A stretch of DNA of 64,000 nt from Alphaproteobacteria bacterium (GTDB taxonomy: Bacteria > Pseudomonadota > Alphaproteobacteria > UBA6615), in contig JAJFJA010000042.1 in assembly GCA_021774445.1 (NCBI GenBank), forward strand, positions 124,001 to 188,000, read 5' to 3'. Position numbers and translations under genes: made by a program. Below, piece after piece: positions 1-7,671 of the stretch. The notes beneath the pieces were generated by a model. That model did no database searches. It saw only the letters and a program-made list of their open reading frames with translations, and was not told where the DNA came from. Within the stretch, counting starts at the first letter, position 1. Every line of letters begins with the position of its first letter.

Positions 1-640
1 CGAACGGCACCCAAATGAAGCCGGCGTTCTGGAGCCATAATTGCCCACCGTCGCTCAGGGTCTGCGGCGCACCCCCGAGCGTGCCGAACACGGCCGCGGT
101 GATGACAAGTGGGACGGTGAACTGCATGACGCTGACGCCGGCATTGCCGAGCCCGGCATTAAGGGCCAGCGCATTACCCTTCTGGGCCTTGGGATAGAAA
201 AAGCTGATATTGGCCATGGAGGAGGCGAAGTTGCCGCCGCCGAGGCCGCAGAGCAGTGCCAGAGCGACAAAAACCCAATACGGGGTCGCGGGATTCTGGA
301 CCGCGAAACCGATGCCTAGGGCTGGAAACAGCAGTGACGCCGTGCTCAACGCCGTCCATCTTCGGCCGCCGAAAATCGGCACCATGAACGAGTAGAAGAT
401 GCGCAATGTGGCACCAGACAAACCGGGCAGCGCGGCAAGCCAAAATAGCTGACCGGTGGAATAGGCAAAGCCGATCGCCGGCAGTTTCGCCACCACGACG
501 CTCCACACCAGCCAGACCGAGAAGGCGAGGAGCAGGGCGGGAATCGAGATCCAAAGGTTGCGCCTGGCAACACGACGGCCTTGGTCCTGCCAAAAGGTGG
601 AATCTTCCGGCTGCCACTGAGTGAGGACATGGGGTGACAT
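1..640 (-). CDS. narK: Nitrate/nitrite MFS transporter, NarK2-like, C-terminus off the left edge
   Basis: Inner-membrane major facilitator carrier for nitrate/nitrite. The start ATG is at 640-638 behind a good AAGGAG that overlaps the stop of the upstream narK gene (14-base gap). 213 codons are readable without a stop before the window edge. Translation shows transmembrane segments from about residue 30, the TM2 arginine in PGLSGATLRIF (residue 80), and the nitrate signature GGNFASSMANISFFYP (about 135-150) followed by KGNALALNAGLGNAGVS (154-170). These are hallmarks of the NNP (nitrate/nitrite porter) family. A full protein would be about 450-490 residues, so roughly half is missing. Its resemblance to the NarK2 half of fused NarK1-NarK2 proteins of denitrifiers is from family knowledge; exchange of nitrate for nitrite is inferred. 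Confidence 0.93.
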   Translation of the reverse strand, partial: MSPHVLTQWQPEDSTFWQDQGRRVARRNLWISIPALLLAFSVWLVWSVVVAKLPAIGFAYSTGQLFWLAALPGLSGATLRIFYSFMVPIFGGRRWTALSTASLLFPALGIGFAVQNPATPYWVFVALALLCGLGGGNFASSMANISFFYPKAQKGNALALNAGLGNAGVSVMQFTVPLVITAAVFGTLGGAPQTLSDGGQLWLQNAGFIWVPF

Positions 641-654
641 ATGATCGCTCTCCT

Positions 655-1992
655 TCAAGCCTGCTCAGCGCGAGCCGTGTGGTGAGATTGGTGAATGGAG
701 GCCATCTCAGGCAATTCCGGCAACGCCTGCAGTTCCGGCACGCGTGTCCGCTCCATGTGGCGGATGGTGAAGTGCATCCAGATGAGCGCAACTGAGACTA
801 GCACGAACAGCAGCATAAAGCAGCTTGTCCAGACGCCGATCAAGTCGTTCATGACGCCGAAGGAAATCGGCAGGACGAAGCCGCCAAGGCCGCCGATCAT
901 GCCGACAAGACCACCGACCGCTCCGACATGGTCGGGGTAGTAGACCGGAATGTGCTTGTAGACGGCCGCCTTACCCAAGGACATGAAGAAGCCGAGGAGA
1001 ACCGTCAGGATCACGAATGGGACAAGGCCGATGGTGATGTTGAACTGGATCGGCCCGGTAATGCCCTGCACCGTGTATTCGGTCGCCGGATAGCTGAGCA
1101 GAAAACATGCCATGCCAGAGGCGATGAAGGTCCAGTACATGACGGCGCGGGCGCCGAAGCGATCAGACAGCCAACCGCCCAGCGCCCGGAAGATGGACCC
1201 AGGAAGGGCATAGGCCGCCGCAAGCATACCCGCCGTCCTCAGGTCGAGGCCGTAGACCCCGACGTAATAGCGAGGCAGCCACAGAGCCAAGGCTACGAAG
1301 GCGCCGAAGACGAAGAAGTAATAAAGCGAGAAGCGCCAGACCTGCAGCTTCTGCAGCGGCTCAAGCTGCGACAGAGTTTTGCGCGGCCTTTCATTGCGCG
1401 TGCGGCGCGTCACGGTAGCCGGGTCGGTTTTCGTGGTGAGCGCAAAAACGATCGCGGTAAGGAACAGGATTACCGCATAAATCTGGGCCGCCGATTGCCA
1501 ACCAAAACTGACGACCAGGAAAGGGGCGCCAAAGTTGGTGACGGCAGCGCCGACGTTGCCCATGCCGAAAATGCCGAGGGCCGTGCCCTGACGGGTATTG
1601 TCGTACCATCTGGATACGTAGGCGATGCCAACCGCAAAGGAGCCGCCCGCAAGGCCGACGCCGAGCGCGGCGACGAGCAACATTCCGTAGGTCTCAACCG
1701 TGGACAGCAGCCATACGGCAACGGACGTGGCAATCATCACGAGTGTGAAGACTAACCGGCCGCCATATTGGTCGGTCCAGACGCCGAGGAATATGCGGCT
1801 TAGCGAACCGGTTAGAATCGGCGTCGCGACGAGAATGCCGAACTGTGTGTCGCTTAGCCCAAGCTCCTGCTTGATACGCACACCGATGATCGAGAATATC
1901 GTCCAAACGGCAAAGCACGCGGTGAACGCGATCGTACTCGCCCCCAGAGCACGCTGTTGCTGGGCGGGGGTTACTCCGGTGAGGTCATGCAT
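655..1992 (-). CDS. narK: Nitrate/nitrite MFS transporter, NarK1-like
   Basis: A 445-residue, 12-helix carrier of the nitrate/nitrite porter family. Visible features are the TM2 motif TGSLSRIFLGVWTDQYGGR (about 80-100), the first nitrate signature AGGSFAVGIAYVSRW (about 115-130) with GTALGIFGMGNVGAAVTNFG, a TM8 arginine in PGSIFRALGGWLSD, and a glycine-rich second signature GAVGGLVGMIGGLGGFVLP near residue 375. It is the first gene of a two-gene operon with the partial narK at 1-640. NarK1 types are considered proton-coupled nitrate importers in denitrifiers; this is inferred here. Start ATG (MHDLTG) has GGAG about nine bases upstream. An FNR-like box lies about 70 bases upstream, which suggests induction when oxygen is low. 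Confidence 0.93.
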   Translation of the reverse strand: MHDLTGVTPAQQQRALGASTIAFTACFAVWTIFSIIGVRIKQELGLSDTQFGILVATPILTGSLSRIFLGVWTDQYGGRLVFTLVMIATSVAVWLLSTVETYGMLLVAALGVGLAGGSFAVGIAYVSRWYDNTRQGTALGIFGMGNVGAAVTNFGAPFLVVSFGWQSAAQIYAVILFLTAIVFALTTKTDPATVTRRTRNERPRKTLSQLEPLQKLQVWRFSLYYFFVFGAFVALALWLPRYYVGVYGLDLRTAGMLAAAYALPGSIFRALGGWLSDRFGARAVMYWTFIASGMACFLLSYPATEYTVQGITGPIQFNITIGLVPFVILTVLLGFFMSLGKAAVYKHIPVYYPDHVGAVGGLVGMIGGLGGFVLPISFGVMNDLIGVWTSCFMLLFVLVSVALIWMHFTIRHMERTRVPELQALPELPEMASIHQSHHTARAEQA

Positions 1993-2060
1993 CTGGTGGG
2001 CTCCGGCGCGGCCAATTTCGTGGTACGGCGGAACCTATGCCGCCCGCTGCGCCGGGCGAC

Positions 2061-2074
2061 ATGATCTGGGTCAA
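2061..2074 (-). promoter_or_regulatory. FNR/Crp-family box upstream of the narK pair
   Basis: Read on the minus strand this is TTGACCCAGATCAT, eight of ten fixed positions of the FNR consensus TTGAT-N4-ATCAA. Its centre is about 75 bases upstream of the narK1 start codon, which leaves room for a class II promoter (box at -41) and a leader of about 30 bases. The 1993-2137 gap holds no gene. Which regulator binds (FNR, DNR/NNR) cannot be told from the sequence. Confidence 0.55.
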
Positions 2075-2137
2075 TCGTTGTGTTAGGAAATCAACTTAGC
2101 GGCCTAGCGACGAGCTGCTCCGCCGTCCAGGTCGTGT

Positions 2138-3436
2138 TCAGGATCGGGATTCGGCCAGGCGCTGCGACCAGGTCTCGACCATGAAGTACAGCAAAATAAA
2201 CAGGACGGAGAGGTAGTGGTTGTTGCGGAAGTACGAACTCTCCATGAAATTCAGCAGCAAGATGGCGCCCATCAGTACGAGTGCCAAGATATAGCCGGTG
2301 CGTTGCTCAAGCGGCAATCCGGGCCGGCTGGCAAGCCGGATCGCCAGTCCGATCGAGCGCAATATGGCGACCAGCGCCAGGGCGAGACCGATGAAGCCGG
2401 TCTGTAGGATGAGATCCAAATAGCCGTTGTGAGCCTGTCCCGCCGTCGCCACCCAGCCACTGGCGAAGTTGATCGGGCTGTAACGGAAACCGGTGTGCCA
2501 GAAGGAGCCATAACCGAAGCCCCTGGCGGGGTGGTTGGCGATCTCGTTCCAAAGATATTCCCACAGGTCGGTGCGGCCGGTGAAGGTCAGGTCGCCGACC
2601 GCCAGTACGGCGACCTCACCGCCGGTCAGGCCAGCGCCCAGCATCAACACCCAGGCCACAGCGGCAACCCCGACAAGCATGGCAACGAACGCGATCCGAA
2701 CGAGGCCCTCGGTCTTGAGAACCTGCAACGTAATCAGCATGCCGAAGGGTGCCAGCACGGCGATCCCGAGGCTGGTCTTCGACTGGGTCAGGACTAAGAA
2801 GCCAAACCAAACAACAGCGCCGAGCAAGAAGATCGCGCGCCAGCGTAAATCTCGGTTCATCACTGCGGCGACGAGCCAAGCAAGATAGGACACAAGAGCA
2901 ATCTGGCCGGCGCTGTTTTTGTGAGAATGCATCCCAGTGACCGCGCCGTCGGGCCCAATGGACAAGCCAGGTAAAACAAGCGTGCCGAGCACATTGATCG
3001 TCATGACCAAGCCGCTAACGAGGATCAGCATGCGGAAGAAACGCGCTGGATCAGGCGAGGCGATCGCCAGCCCAAACAGAGCCACCGTCGTAACCAGGAG
3101 AAAGCCGCTGCGGCGGTAGGTCAGGTCCGGATAAGGCGCCCATTGAGAAGTCAGGAGAATCCAACCAACGACCAGGAACACGGGCCATGAGCGGCGGAGC
3201 AAGGCCCGGGCCGTGGCGGCGTGTTTGAATGCGGCGCCTAAGCCGATCAAGGCGAACAGCATCCAGACGATCTGATTGGTAATATCGCCGCCGGCTTTGT
3301 CGAATACCTCGGCGCGGGAAAATGGCGATGATCCGACGGCCGCATAACAAAGGGCCAAGAACAGTAGCCAGGACCCCCATTTCGGCATGGTTCGGGGTGC
3401 CGGCTGGTCGATTTCTGTGGCGATCTGCAAGGTCAC
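2138..3436 (-). CDS. O-antigen ligase / Wzy-type polymerase family membrane protein
   Basis: A 432-residue polytopic membrane protein of the Wzy_C/O-antigen ligase family (also ExoQ-like). There are about ten hydrophobic segments, then a large periplasmic loop with FTGRTDLWEYLW (about 280-292), GFGYGSFWH (about 305) and QAHNGYLDLILQTGFIGL (about 335-353), which is the conserved H-N-x-[YF]-L pattern of the family. Such proteins join or polymerise lipid-linked oligosaccharides at the outer face of the inner membrane. No glycosyltransferases are visible beside it, so ligase versus polymerase cannot be decided. The 177-base gap to the nodJ-like gene (3437-3613) is AT-rich and has no gene. Confidence 0.85.
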   Translation of the reverse strand: MTLQIATEIDQPAPRTMPKWGSWLLFLALCYAAVGSSPFSRAEVFDKAGGDITNQIVWMLFALIGLGAAFKHAATARALLRRSWPVFLVVGWILLTSQWAPYPDLTYRRSGFLLVTTVALFGLAIASPDPARFFRMLILVSGLVMTINVLGTLVLPGLSIGPDGAVTGMHSHKNSAGQIALVSYLAWLVAAVMNRDLRWRAIFLLGAVVWFGFLVLTQSKTSLGIAVLAPFGMLITLQVLKTEGLVRIAFVAMLVGVAAVAWVLMLGAGLTGGEVAVLAVGDLTFTGRTDLWEYLWNEIANHPARGFGYGSFWHTGFRYSPINFASGWVATAGQAHNGYLDLILQTGFIGLALALVAILRSIGLAIRLASRPGLPLEQRTGYILALVLMGAILLLNFMESSYFRNNHYLSVLFILLYFMVETWSQRLAESRS

Positions 3437-3613
3437 GCAGGGCAGTCCAATTTGCTAGCGGTTCCAGCAAATATTATCGCCTGATCATCAATTACTCCAG
3501 GTCATATCGTATTTGTGACAATACTCTAAAGTCGTAATCTTATCTCTCTTTGACTCCACCAAGAGTTGGTAGACGACAATTCTTGTAGCCAGACTGGCAT
3601 TGCTTTGCGCGCC

Positions 3614-4399
3614 TTAATCGAACATGCGCCGCCGGATGCGATGGTAGGCGACGGCAAAAGCCACCACCGTGAGGGCCAATGGATAGCCGAGATGGAGCAA
3701 CGTCCAACTCAAGTCGAGCGGTAACCCCGCCGACAGAGGCCGGATTACGGCGATCAGGTGTGTCATCGGCAGCAACCAGGCAATGACCTGCACGCCCGGC
3801 GGAAAACGATCAATACTGAAAAACACCCCGGAGAAGACGAACATGGGCGTCACCCAGAAAGTGAAGAAATAGCTGAAGAACTCGTAGCCACGGGCCATGG
3901 CGGTTGCGACCAAGCCATAACAAGCAAAGCCGATGGAGGCGACGAAGACGACCGGCAGGGCCAGCAGCGCCCCGCCGAGGGACGGGATGCCGCCCCATAT
4001 CCAGCCGACGACAAGCACGCTAAGCGCAGACAACAACGATTTTACCGCGGCCCAGACGACCTCGCCAAAGAGCAGTTCAGAGAGCGTCACCGGCGTCGCC
4101 AGGGTGGCGTCCCAGGTGCGGTGCATGTAGTAGCGCGAGAAGGAGCCGATGGTGGTCTCGAAACTCGCGGAGAACATCGCCGAATAGGCGATCATGCCGG
4201 GCACGACAAACGCGAGATAAGTCATGCCCTCTATGGTGTCGATGAAGCGGCCGAGCCCGAAACCAAAGGCGAATAGAAACAAGATCGGGTTGGCAATGTT
4301 GGTCGCCAGGGACGACCAGATCAGCTTGCGCCAGACCAGATATTGCCGCCAGGTGACGGCGGCGGTGTAGGTTGCGCTTTGGGGGGCGACAGACATCAT
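3614..4399 (-). CDS. nodJ: NodJ-type ABC-2 permease
   Basis: A 261-residue ABC-2 family membrane subunit with six predicted helices. The N-terminal stretch WRQYLVWRKLIWSSLATNI, the following NPILFLFAFGFGLG, and the segment MHRTWDATLATPVTLSEL are typical of the NodJ/lipooligosaccharide-exporter permease family. It overlaps the upstream ATPase gene by four bases (ATGA), so the two are translationally coupled. In rhizobia NodIJ exports Nod factors; homologues occur widely in non-nodulating proteobacteria with unknown lipid or saccharide substrates. There are no nod biosynthesis genes in view. The neighbouring O-antigen ligase gene makes a cell-surface glycan substrate plausible but unproven. Confidence 0.88.
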   Translation of the reverse strand: MMSVAPQSATYTAAVTWRQYLVWRKLIWSSLATNIANPILFLFAFGFGLGRFIDTIEGMTYLAFVVPGMIAYSAMFSASFETTIGSFSRYYMHRTWDATLATPVTLSELLFGEVVWAAVKSLLSALSVLVVGWIWGGIPSLGGALLALPVVFVASIGFACYGLVATAMARGYEFFSYFFTFWVTPMFVFSGVFFSIDRFPPGVQVIAWLLPMTHLIAVIRPLSAGLPLDLSWTLLHLGYPLALTVVAFAVAYHRIRRRMFD

Positions 4400-5298
4400 G
4401 TTTCTCGCAGTTTGCGGCCGGTCAACCGCAAGAACACGTCCTCCAGGTTCGCCGGCCGATGAAGGTAGACGGCATCGTCTGGAAGTTCGCTGAGGATGTC
4501 AGGCGGCGACTGAACATAATAGAGCATGGCGTCGCCGATATCCTCCCGATCCCAGCGGCCGTCTGCCAAGTCGTTGGGGAGTGGCTTCTGCACCTCAAAA
4601 ACATGGCCTTTGACATGGCGGTCAATCAGCTGTTCGGGGGTCCCTTCGTCGAGTATCCCGCCGTGGTCGATAACAATGATGCGGTCGCAAAGGCGCTGCG
4701 CCTCGTCCATGTAGTGGGTGGTGAGCAAAAGGGTCTTGCCCTGCTTCTTGAGCTCCATCAACTGCTTCCAAATCAGGACGCGGGCCTGGGGGTCGAGGCC
4801 GGTGGTGGGCTCATCCAAGATTATCAATTCCGGGTCGCCAATGAGAGCACGGGCGATAACCAATCGGCGTTTCATGCCACCGGACAACTGCATAACCCGG
4901 GCGGAGGTCTTGCTTTCCAGCTGCATGAATTCCAGCAGGCGCGGTACCCGCTCGGCGATCGTGGCCCGGGACAAACCGTAATAGCGGCCATAAACCTCAA
5001 GGTTCTCGCGCACCGTAATGTCGGGATCGAGACTGTTTTCTTGTGGGACCAGACCGATTTTCGCCTTGGTCTGCCGGTTCATTTTCTGCACGGGCACACC
5101 GAAGACCATGAGTTCACCGGCCGTGACCGTGGACAGTGCCGAGACCATGCGCATCGTTGTCGTCTTGCCGGCGCCATTGGGACCGAGGAGGCCGATGCAG
5201 CGGGCGCGCTCGACAGTAAAATCTATGCCCCTGACCGCCTCGAGCTTGCCATAACGCTTGATCAGCGCGCGCGCGGCAATGATTGGTGAATTGTTCAT
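4396..5298 (-). CDS. nodI: NodI-type ABC exporter ATPase
   Basis: A 300-residue nucleotide-binding subunit. Walker A GLLGPNGAGKTTT (about 35-47), Q-loop LVPQENSLDPDITVRENL, signature LSGGMKRRL, Walker B LIILDEPTTGLD and the switch histidine in TTHYMDEA are all intact, followed by a C-terminal extension typical of the DrrA/NodI group. An open frame continues upstream to 5712 but that part is antisense to the DUF1479 gene and not protein-like. The start MNNSPII at 5298 fits the family length, although no strong ribosome-binding site precedes it. Four-base overlap with nodJ downstream. Energises export by the NodJ-like permease. Confidence 0.9.
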   Translation of the reverse strand: MNNSPIIAARALIKRYGKLEAVRGIDFTVERARCIGLLGPNGAGKTTTMRMVSALSTVTAGELMVFGVPVQKMNRQTKAKIGLVPQENSLDPDITVRENLEVYGRYYGLSRATIAERVPRLLEFMQLESKTSARVMQLSGGMKRRLVIARALIGDPELIILDEPTTGLDPQARVLIWKQLMELKKQGKTLLLTTHYMDEAQRLCDRIIVIDHGGILDEGTPEQLIDRHVKGHVFEVQKPLPNDLADGRWDREDIGDAMLYYVQSPPDILSELPDDAVYLHRPANLEDVFLRLTGRKLRET

Positions 5299-5352
5299 CG
5301 AGTATCGATTTAGTTGGTATGCGATGCGGCGGGCTCGGCCGACCCGGTTTGC

Positions 5353-5376
5353 TCGTCGGCGTTCTGCTGCCGACGA
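5353..5376. promoter_or_regulatory. Inverted repeat between divergent nodI and DUF1479 genes
   Basis: TCGTCGGC, eight-base spacer, GCCGACGA: perfect eight-base arms inside the 163-base divergent intergenic region. Position and symmetry suit a regulator-binding site for either promoter. No regulator gene is adjacent. It shares the GTCGGC/GCCGAC core with sites near the GntR gene at 35.9-37 kb. Confidence 0.35.
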
Positions 5377-5461
5377 CTTTACCGGCGCCCCGGCGGCAGA
5401 CATTATCAGGATACGCCGACATATAGAAGTCCGGCCAAAAGGACGCGAGGAAGGAACGGCC

Positions 5462-6703
5462 ATGCCACTGACAATCGACGGCGCCAAGGAGGCAATCCCG
5501 GCGGTCAAGCGCGAACTGCGGTGCGCGCTGCCAAACGTGGCCGAGGTGCTGGCGGCGGTGACGAACGCGGTGGAACAGGAGATCGCGGAGATCGTTGCCC
5601 TGCAAGCTGCGGGACAGCCAGTGATCCCGGAGATCGCTTTCGAAGCGCTCCGTGCCGATCGGGTGGCGCCGGAAACCGTGACGCAGATCCGGCGCCGCGG
5701 GGCGGTGATCATTCGCGGCGTTTTCAGCGAGGCACAAGCCAGCGATTGGAATGATGAGTTGGGCGATTACCTGGCTCGCAACGGTTACGACGAAGCCGAC
5801 AAGGATCCCAGCCTCGACAAATATTTCAGCAACCTGGAGGCCGCCCGACCGCAGATCTTCGGGATATATTGGTCGCGGCCGCAAGTCGAAGCGCGGCAAT
5901 CGGAGACCATGGCCGTGACCCGGCAGTGGCTAAACCGGTTATGGCGGTGGCAAGAGCCTAACGGCCGCCATTTCGACCCCGATCAGGACTGCATCTATGC
6001 GGACAGGGTGCGCCGCCGTGAACCCGGCGATACCAGCCTCGGGCTATCGCCCCATGTCGATGGCGGCTCGGTCGAACGGTGGCTTGATCCGACCTACCGG
6101 CGCGTCTATGGCGCGGCCTTTGCCGGCGATTGGCAAGCGGTCGATCCGTTCGACGGCGCCTATCGCAGCGCAGTGCAGGAGATCCCCTCGCCGGCCGTCT
6201 GCAGCGCCTTTCGCACCTATCAGGGCTGGACCGCGTTGACCAAGCAAGGCCCCGGCGACGGCACGCTTCAGCTCATTCCCTCGACACGGGCGATGATATA
6301 CATCCTACTGCGGCCGCTGTTGGATGATGTGGCGGAGGACGATCTTTGTGATGCCGCTCCGGGGCGTTCGTTATGGATTTCAGAGCGTTGGCACGGCCCG
6401 CTGCTAAAAGGGTTGATGACGATCCCGACGGTCCATCCCGGCGACACGGTGTGGTGGCACCCGGACGTCGTGCATGGGGTCGAGGACCGGAACAGCGGCA
6501 CCGGGTACAGCAATGTGATGTATATCGGCGCGGCACCGCGATGCGCCAAGAACGATCGCTATCTGGAAGCGCAAAAGCCGGCATTCCTCACCGGGCGAAG
6601 CGCGCCTGACTTTGCCGCAGAGGATTTTGAGGTGGCCTACAGCGGGCGGGCCGGTCTGGACATGCTGACGCCGCGGGGCCGTAAGCAAATGGGATTCGAT
6701 TGA
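5462..6703 (+). CDS. DUF1479 family protein (YbiU-like), putative Fe(II)/2-oxoglutarate oxygenase
   Basis: A 413-residue protein of the DUF1479/YbiU family, close to the usual length of about 420. The family has a double-stranded beta-helix fold like Fe(II)/2-oxoglutarate oxygenases. The likely metal ligands are visible: HVD in LSPHVDGGSVERW (about residue 198) and a distal histidine in PDVVHGVED (about 337). The ATG at 5462 is preceded by GAGGAAGGAA at good spacing and starts MPLTIDGAKE; the longer upstream frame is rejected because it is antisense to nodI. Substrate unknown. It is monocistronic and divergent from nodIJ. Confidence 0.85.
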   Translation: MPLTIDGAKEAIPAVKRELRCALPNVAEVLAAVTNAVEQEIAEIVALQAAGQPVIPEIAFEALRADRVAPETVTQIRRRGAVIIRGVFSEAQASDWNDELGDYLARNGYDEADKDPSLDKYFSNLEAARPQIFGIYWSRPQVEARQSETMAVTRQWLNRLWRWQEPNGRHFDPDQDCIYADRVRRREPGDTSLGLSPHVDGGSVERWLDPTYRRVYGAAFAGDWQAVDPFDGAYRSAVQEIPSPAVCSAFRTYQGWTALTKQGPGDGTLQLIPSTRAMIYILLRPLLDDVAEDDLCDAAPGRSLWISERWHGPLLKGLMTIPTVHPGDTVWWHPDVVHGVEDRNSGTGYSNVMYIGAAPRCAKNDRYLEAQKPAFLTGRSAPDFAAEDFEVAYSGRAGLDMLTPRGRKQMGFD

Positions 6704-7003
6704 GGGGCCAAAAGGACCCGTTAGGCGGAGCGGCGCCCAGGTAGATTGCCGGTTGCGGCAAAACACCGTTGAAGTGCCGAACCAGCACCCTGAGCGCCGG
6801 AGCCATGGCATTCGCTCTCAAGCCGCGTGGCGCCAGTTCCGCGCCTTTTACCGAATGCCGGCGCCAGCTAGCGGAATCCTGTCCGGCGCCGGCCGTTTCA
6901 GAGCCCACCGAATGGCCGCTAGCCGGAGCTTCGTTTTCATTGGCGGCCATTTGTTTTTCAGTAGATGCGCCATCCGGCCGTCCAAAGTCGGACCGTCATT
7001 CAG
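6704..7003. other. Intergenic stretch without a recognisable gene
   Basis: Three hundred bases between two convergent genes, the DUF1479 gene (plus) and the mazF-like gene (minus). Open frames on both strands cross it, but none has a recognisable product or a good ribosome-binding site, and they run on antisense into neighbouring genes. I see no strong terminator with a T-tract. Confidence 0.6.
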
Positions 7004-7369
7004 TCAGGGTTCCAGGTCGATCCGCAGTATCGCTTCGATGCGCGCCAGCACCTCCAGCACAGTGGCCTCGGGAGCCTTGCTGCGAAACTCGGCGTTCCTC
7101 ACGACCCAATCAAGCGACCGCATCTGGTGGGATAGGATAACGCCGGTAATCTTGGCTCCCCTCGGAACCGCGACCTCGAACGCGCCGCCTTTTGCCTGGT
7201 TGGTGATGGGGCAGGCGAGCATCAGCCCGGTGCCTACATTGAACGCGAAGGGTGAGAGCACGAGCGCGGGTCGCCGTCCCGCCTGCTCTGTCCCCGCGTG
7301 AGGTGTAAAATCAAGATAGACGAAATCGCCCCGGTCAGGCTGATAGACCGTACCCCTCGCCGACTTCAC
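7004..7369 (-). CDS. mazF: MazF/PemK-type mRNA interferase toxin
   Basis: About 121 residues, the usual size for PemK/MazF ribonuclease toxins. Seen: RGDFVYLDFTPHAGTEQAGRRPALVLSP near the N-terminus, the family's conserved start strand with G-x-E-Q-x-G-x-R-P-A-L-V, then LACPITNQAKG and ILSHQMRSLDW (S/H-Q-[IM]-x-x-[LI]-D). These proteins cleave mRNA at short sequences unless held by the antitoxin. The start is most likely a GTG at 7369 or 7372 that overlaps the antitoxin stop (GTGA), giving coupled translation; the ATG further upstream lies deep in the antitoxin gene. Confidence 0.92.
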   Translation of the reverse strand: MKSARGTVYQPDRGDFVYLDFTPHAGTEQAGRRPALVLSPFAFNVGTGLMLACPITNQAKGGAFEVAVPRGAKITGVILSHQMRSLDWVVRNAEFRSKAPEATVLEVLARIEAILRIDLEP

Positions 7370-7602
7370 CACGCCTCTTCGCCCGAGGCCCGCCCCCAAT
7401 CAAACTCAGATCCCTGGGCCGACCCGTGTTCCCCTAACAGATCGCTGAGACGATATTTCGGCCGGGCCGGGCGGACAACGAGCGCGCCATCGACGACGCG
7501 AAGCTCCACTGCGGTCCCCTCACGCAGTTGGGCATCGGCGGCCACGCTCTTTGGCAGCCGCAGGGCCAAGCTGTTGCCCCATTTCGATATTTGATTCCGC
7601 AT
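7366..7602 (-). CDS. mazE: MazE-type antitoxin, AbrB fold
   Basis: A 78-residue antitoxin. The N-terminal half QISKWGNSLALRLPKSVA is the AbrB/MazE DNA-binding beta-strand motif. The acidic, tryptophan-containing tail (about 50-78, ending EFDWGRASGEEAW) is the part that wraps the toxin in this family. It is translated before the toxin with a four-base overlap. Its promoter and a 27-base palindromic operator lie immediately upstream, partly within the end of potC, so autorepression by the MazEF complex is likely. Confidence 0.92.
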   Translation of the reverse strand: MRNQISKWGNSLALRLPKSVAADAQLREGTAVELRVVDGALVVRPARPKYRLSDLLGEHGSAQGSEFDWGRASGEEAW

Positions 7603-7627
7603 GGTGCAAGCCCCCTGAAGACCACTC

Positions 7628-7654
7628 CGAAGTATATACTAAGTATATACTTCG
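7628..7654. promoter_or_regulatory. mazEF operator: perfect palindrome made of two AGTATATACT boxes
   Basis: Arms CGAAGTATATA and TATATACTTCG are exact inverse complements around a five-base centre. Inside are two copies of the self-complementary decamer AGTATATACT (7631-7640 and 7642-7651), 11 bases apart, so two AbrB-type dimers could bind on one face of the helix. It lies 26 bases upstream of the antitoxin start and overlaps its predicted -10 element. Confidence 0.75.
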
Positions 7655-7671
7655 ATCCGGCGGCGCGTCAA
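7643..7671 (-). promoter_or_regulatory. Predicted mazEF promoter
   Basis: On the minus strand TTGACG (7671-7666) is followed after 16-17 bases by TATATA/ATATAC (7649-7643). The -35 box overlaps the stop codon of potC and the -10 box lies in the palindromic operator, so repressor binding would occlude RNA polymerase. Confidence 0.5.

Noticed and set aside
928..1755. Long plus-strand open frame across the narK1 gene
   Set aside because: Antisense shadow of a clearly membrane-spanning NarK protein; charged low-complexity translation and no ribosome-binding site.
4372..5289. Plus-strand open frame of 305 codons over nodI
   Set aside because: Exact antisense of a canonical ABC ATPase with all motifs; no start signals.
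3614..5298. Symbiotic nodulation locus
   Set aside because: Only the exporter pair is present; NodIJ homologues are widespread and no nodABC or nod box is visible.
5299..5712. N-terminal extension of the NodI-like ATPase to 5712
   Set aside because: It is antisense to the DUF1479 gene and would add 138 residues unlike any NodI; family length fits the start at 5298.
6588..6950. Small minus-strand frame between the DUF1479 and mazF genes
   Set aside because: No recognisable domain, no ribosome-binding site, and it runs antisense into the DUF1479 gene.
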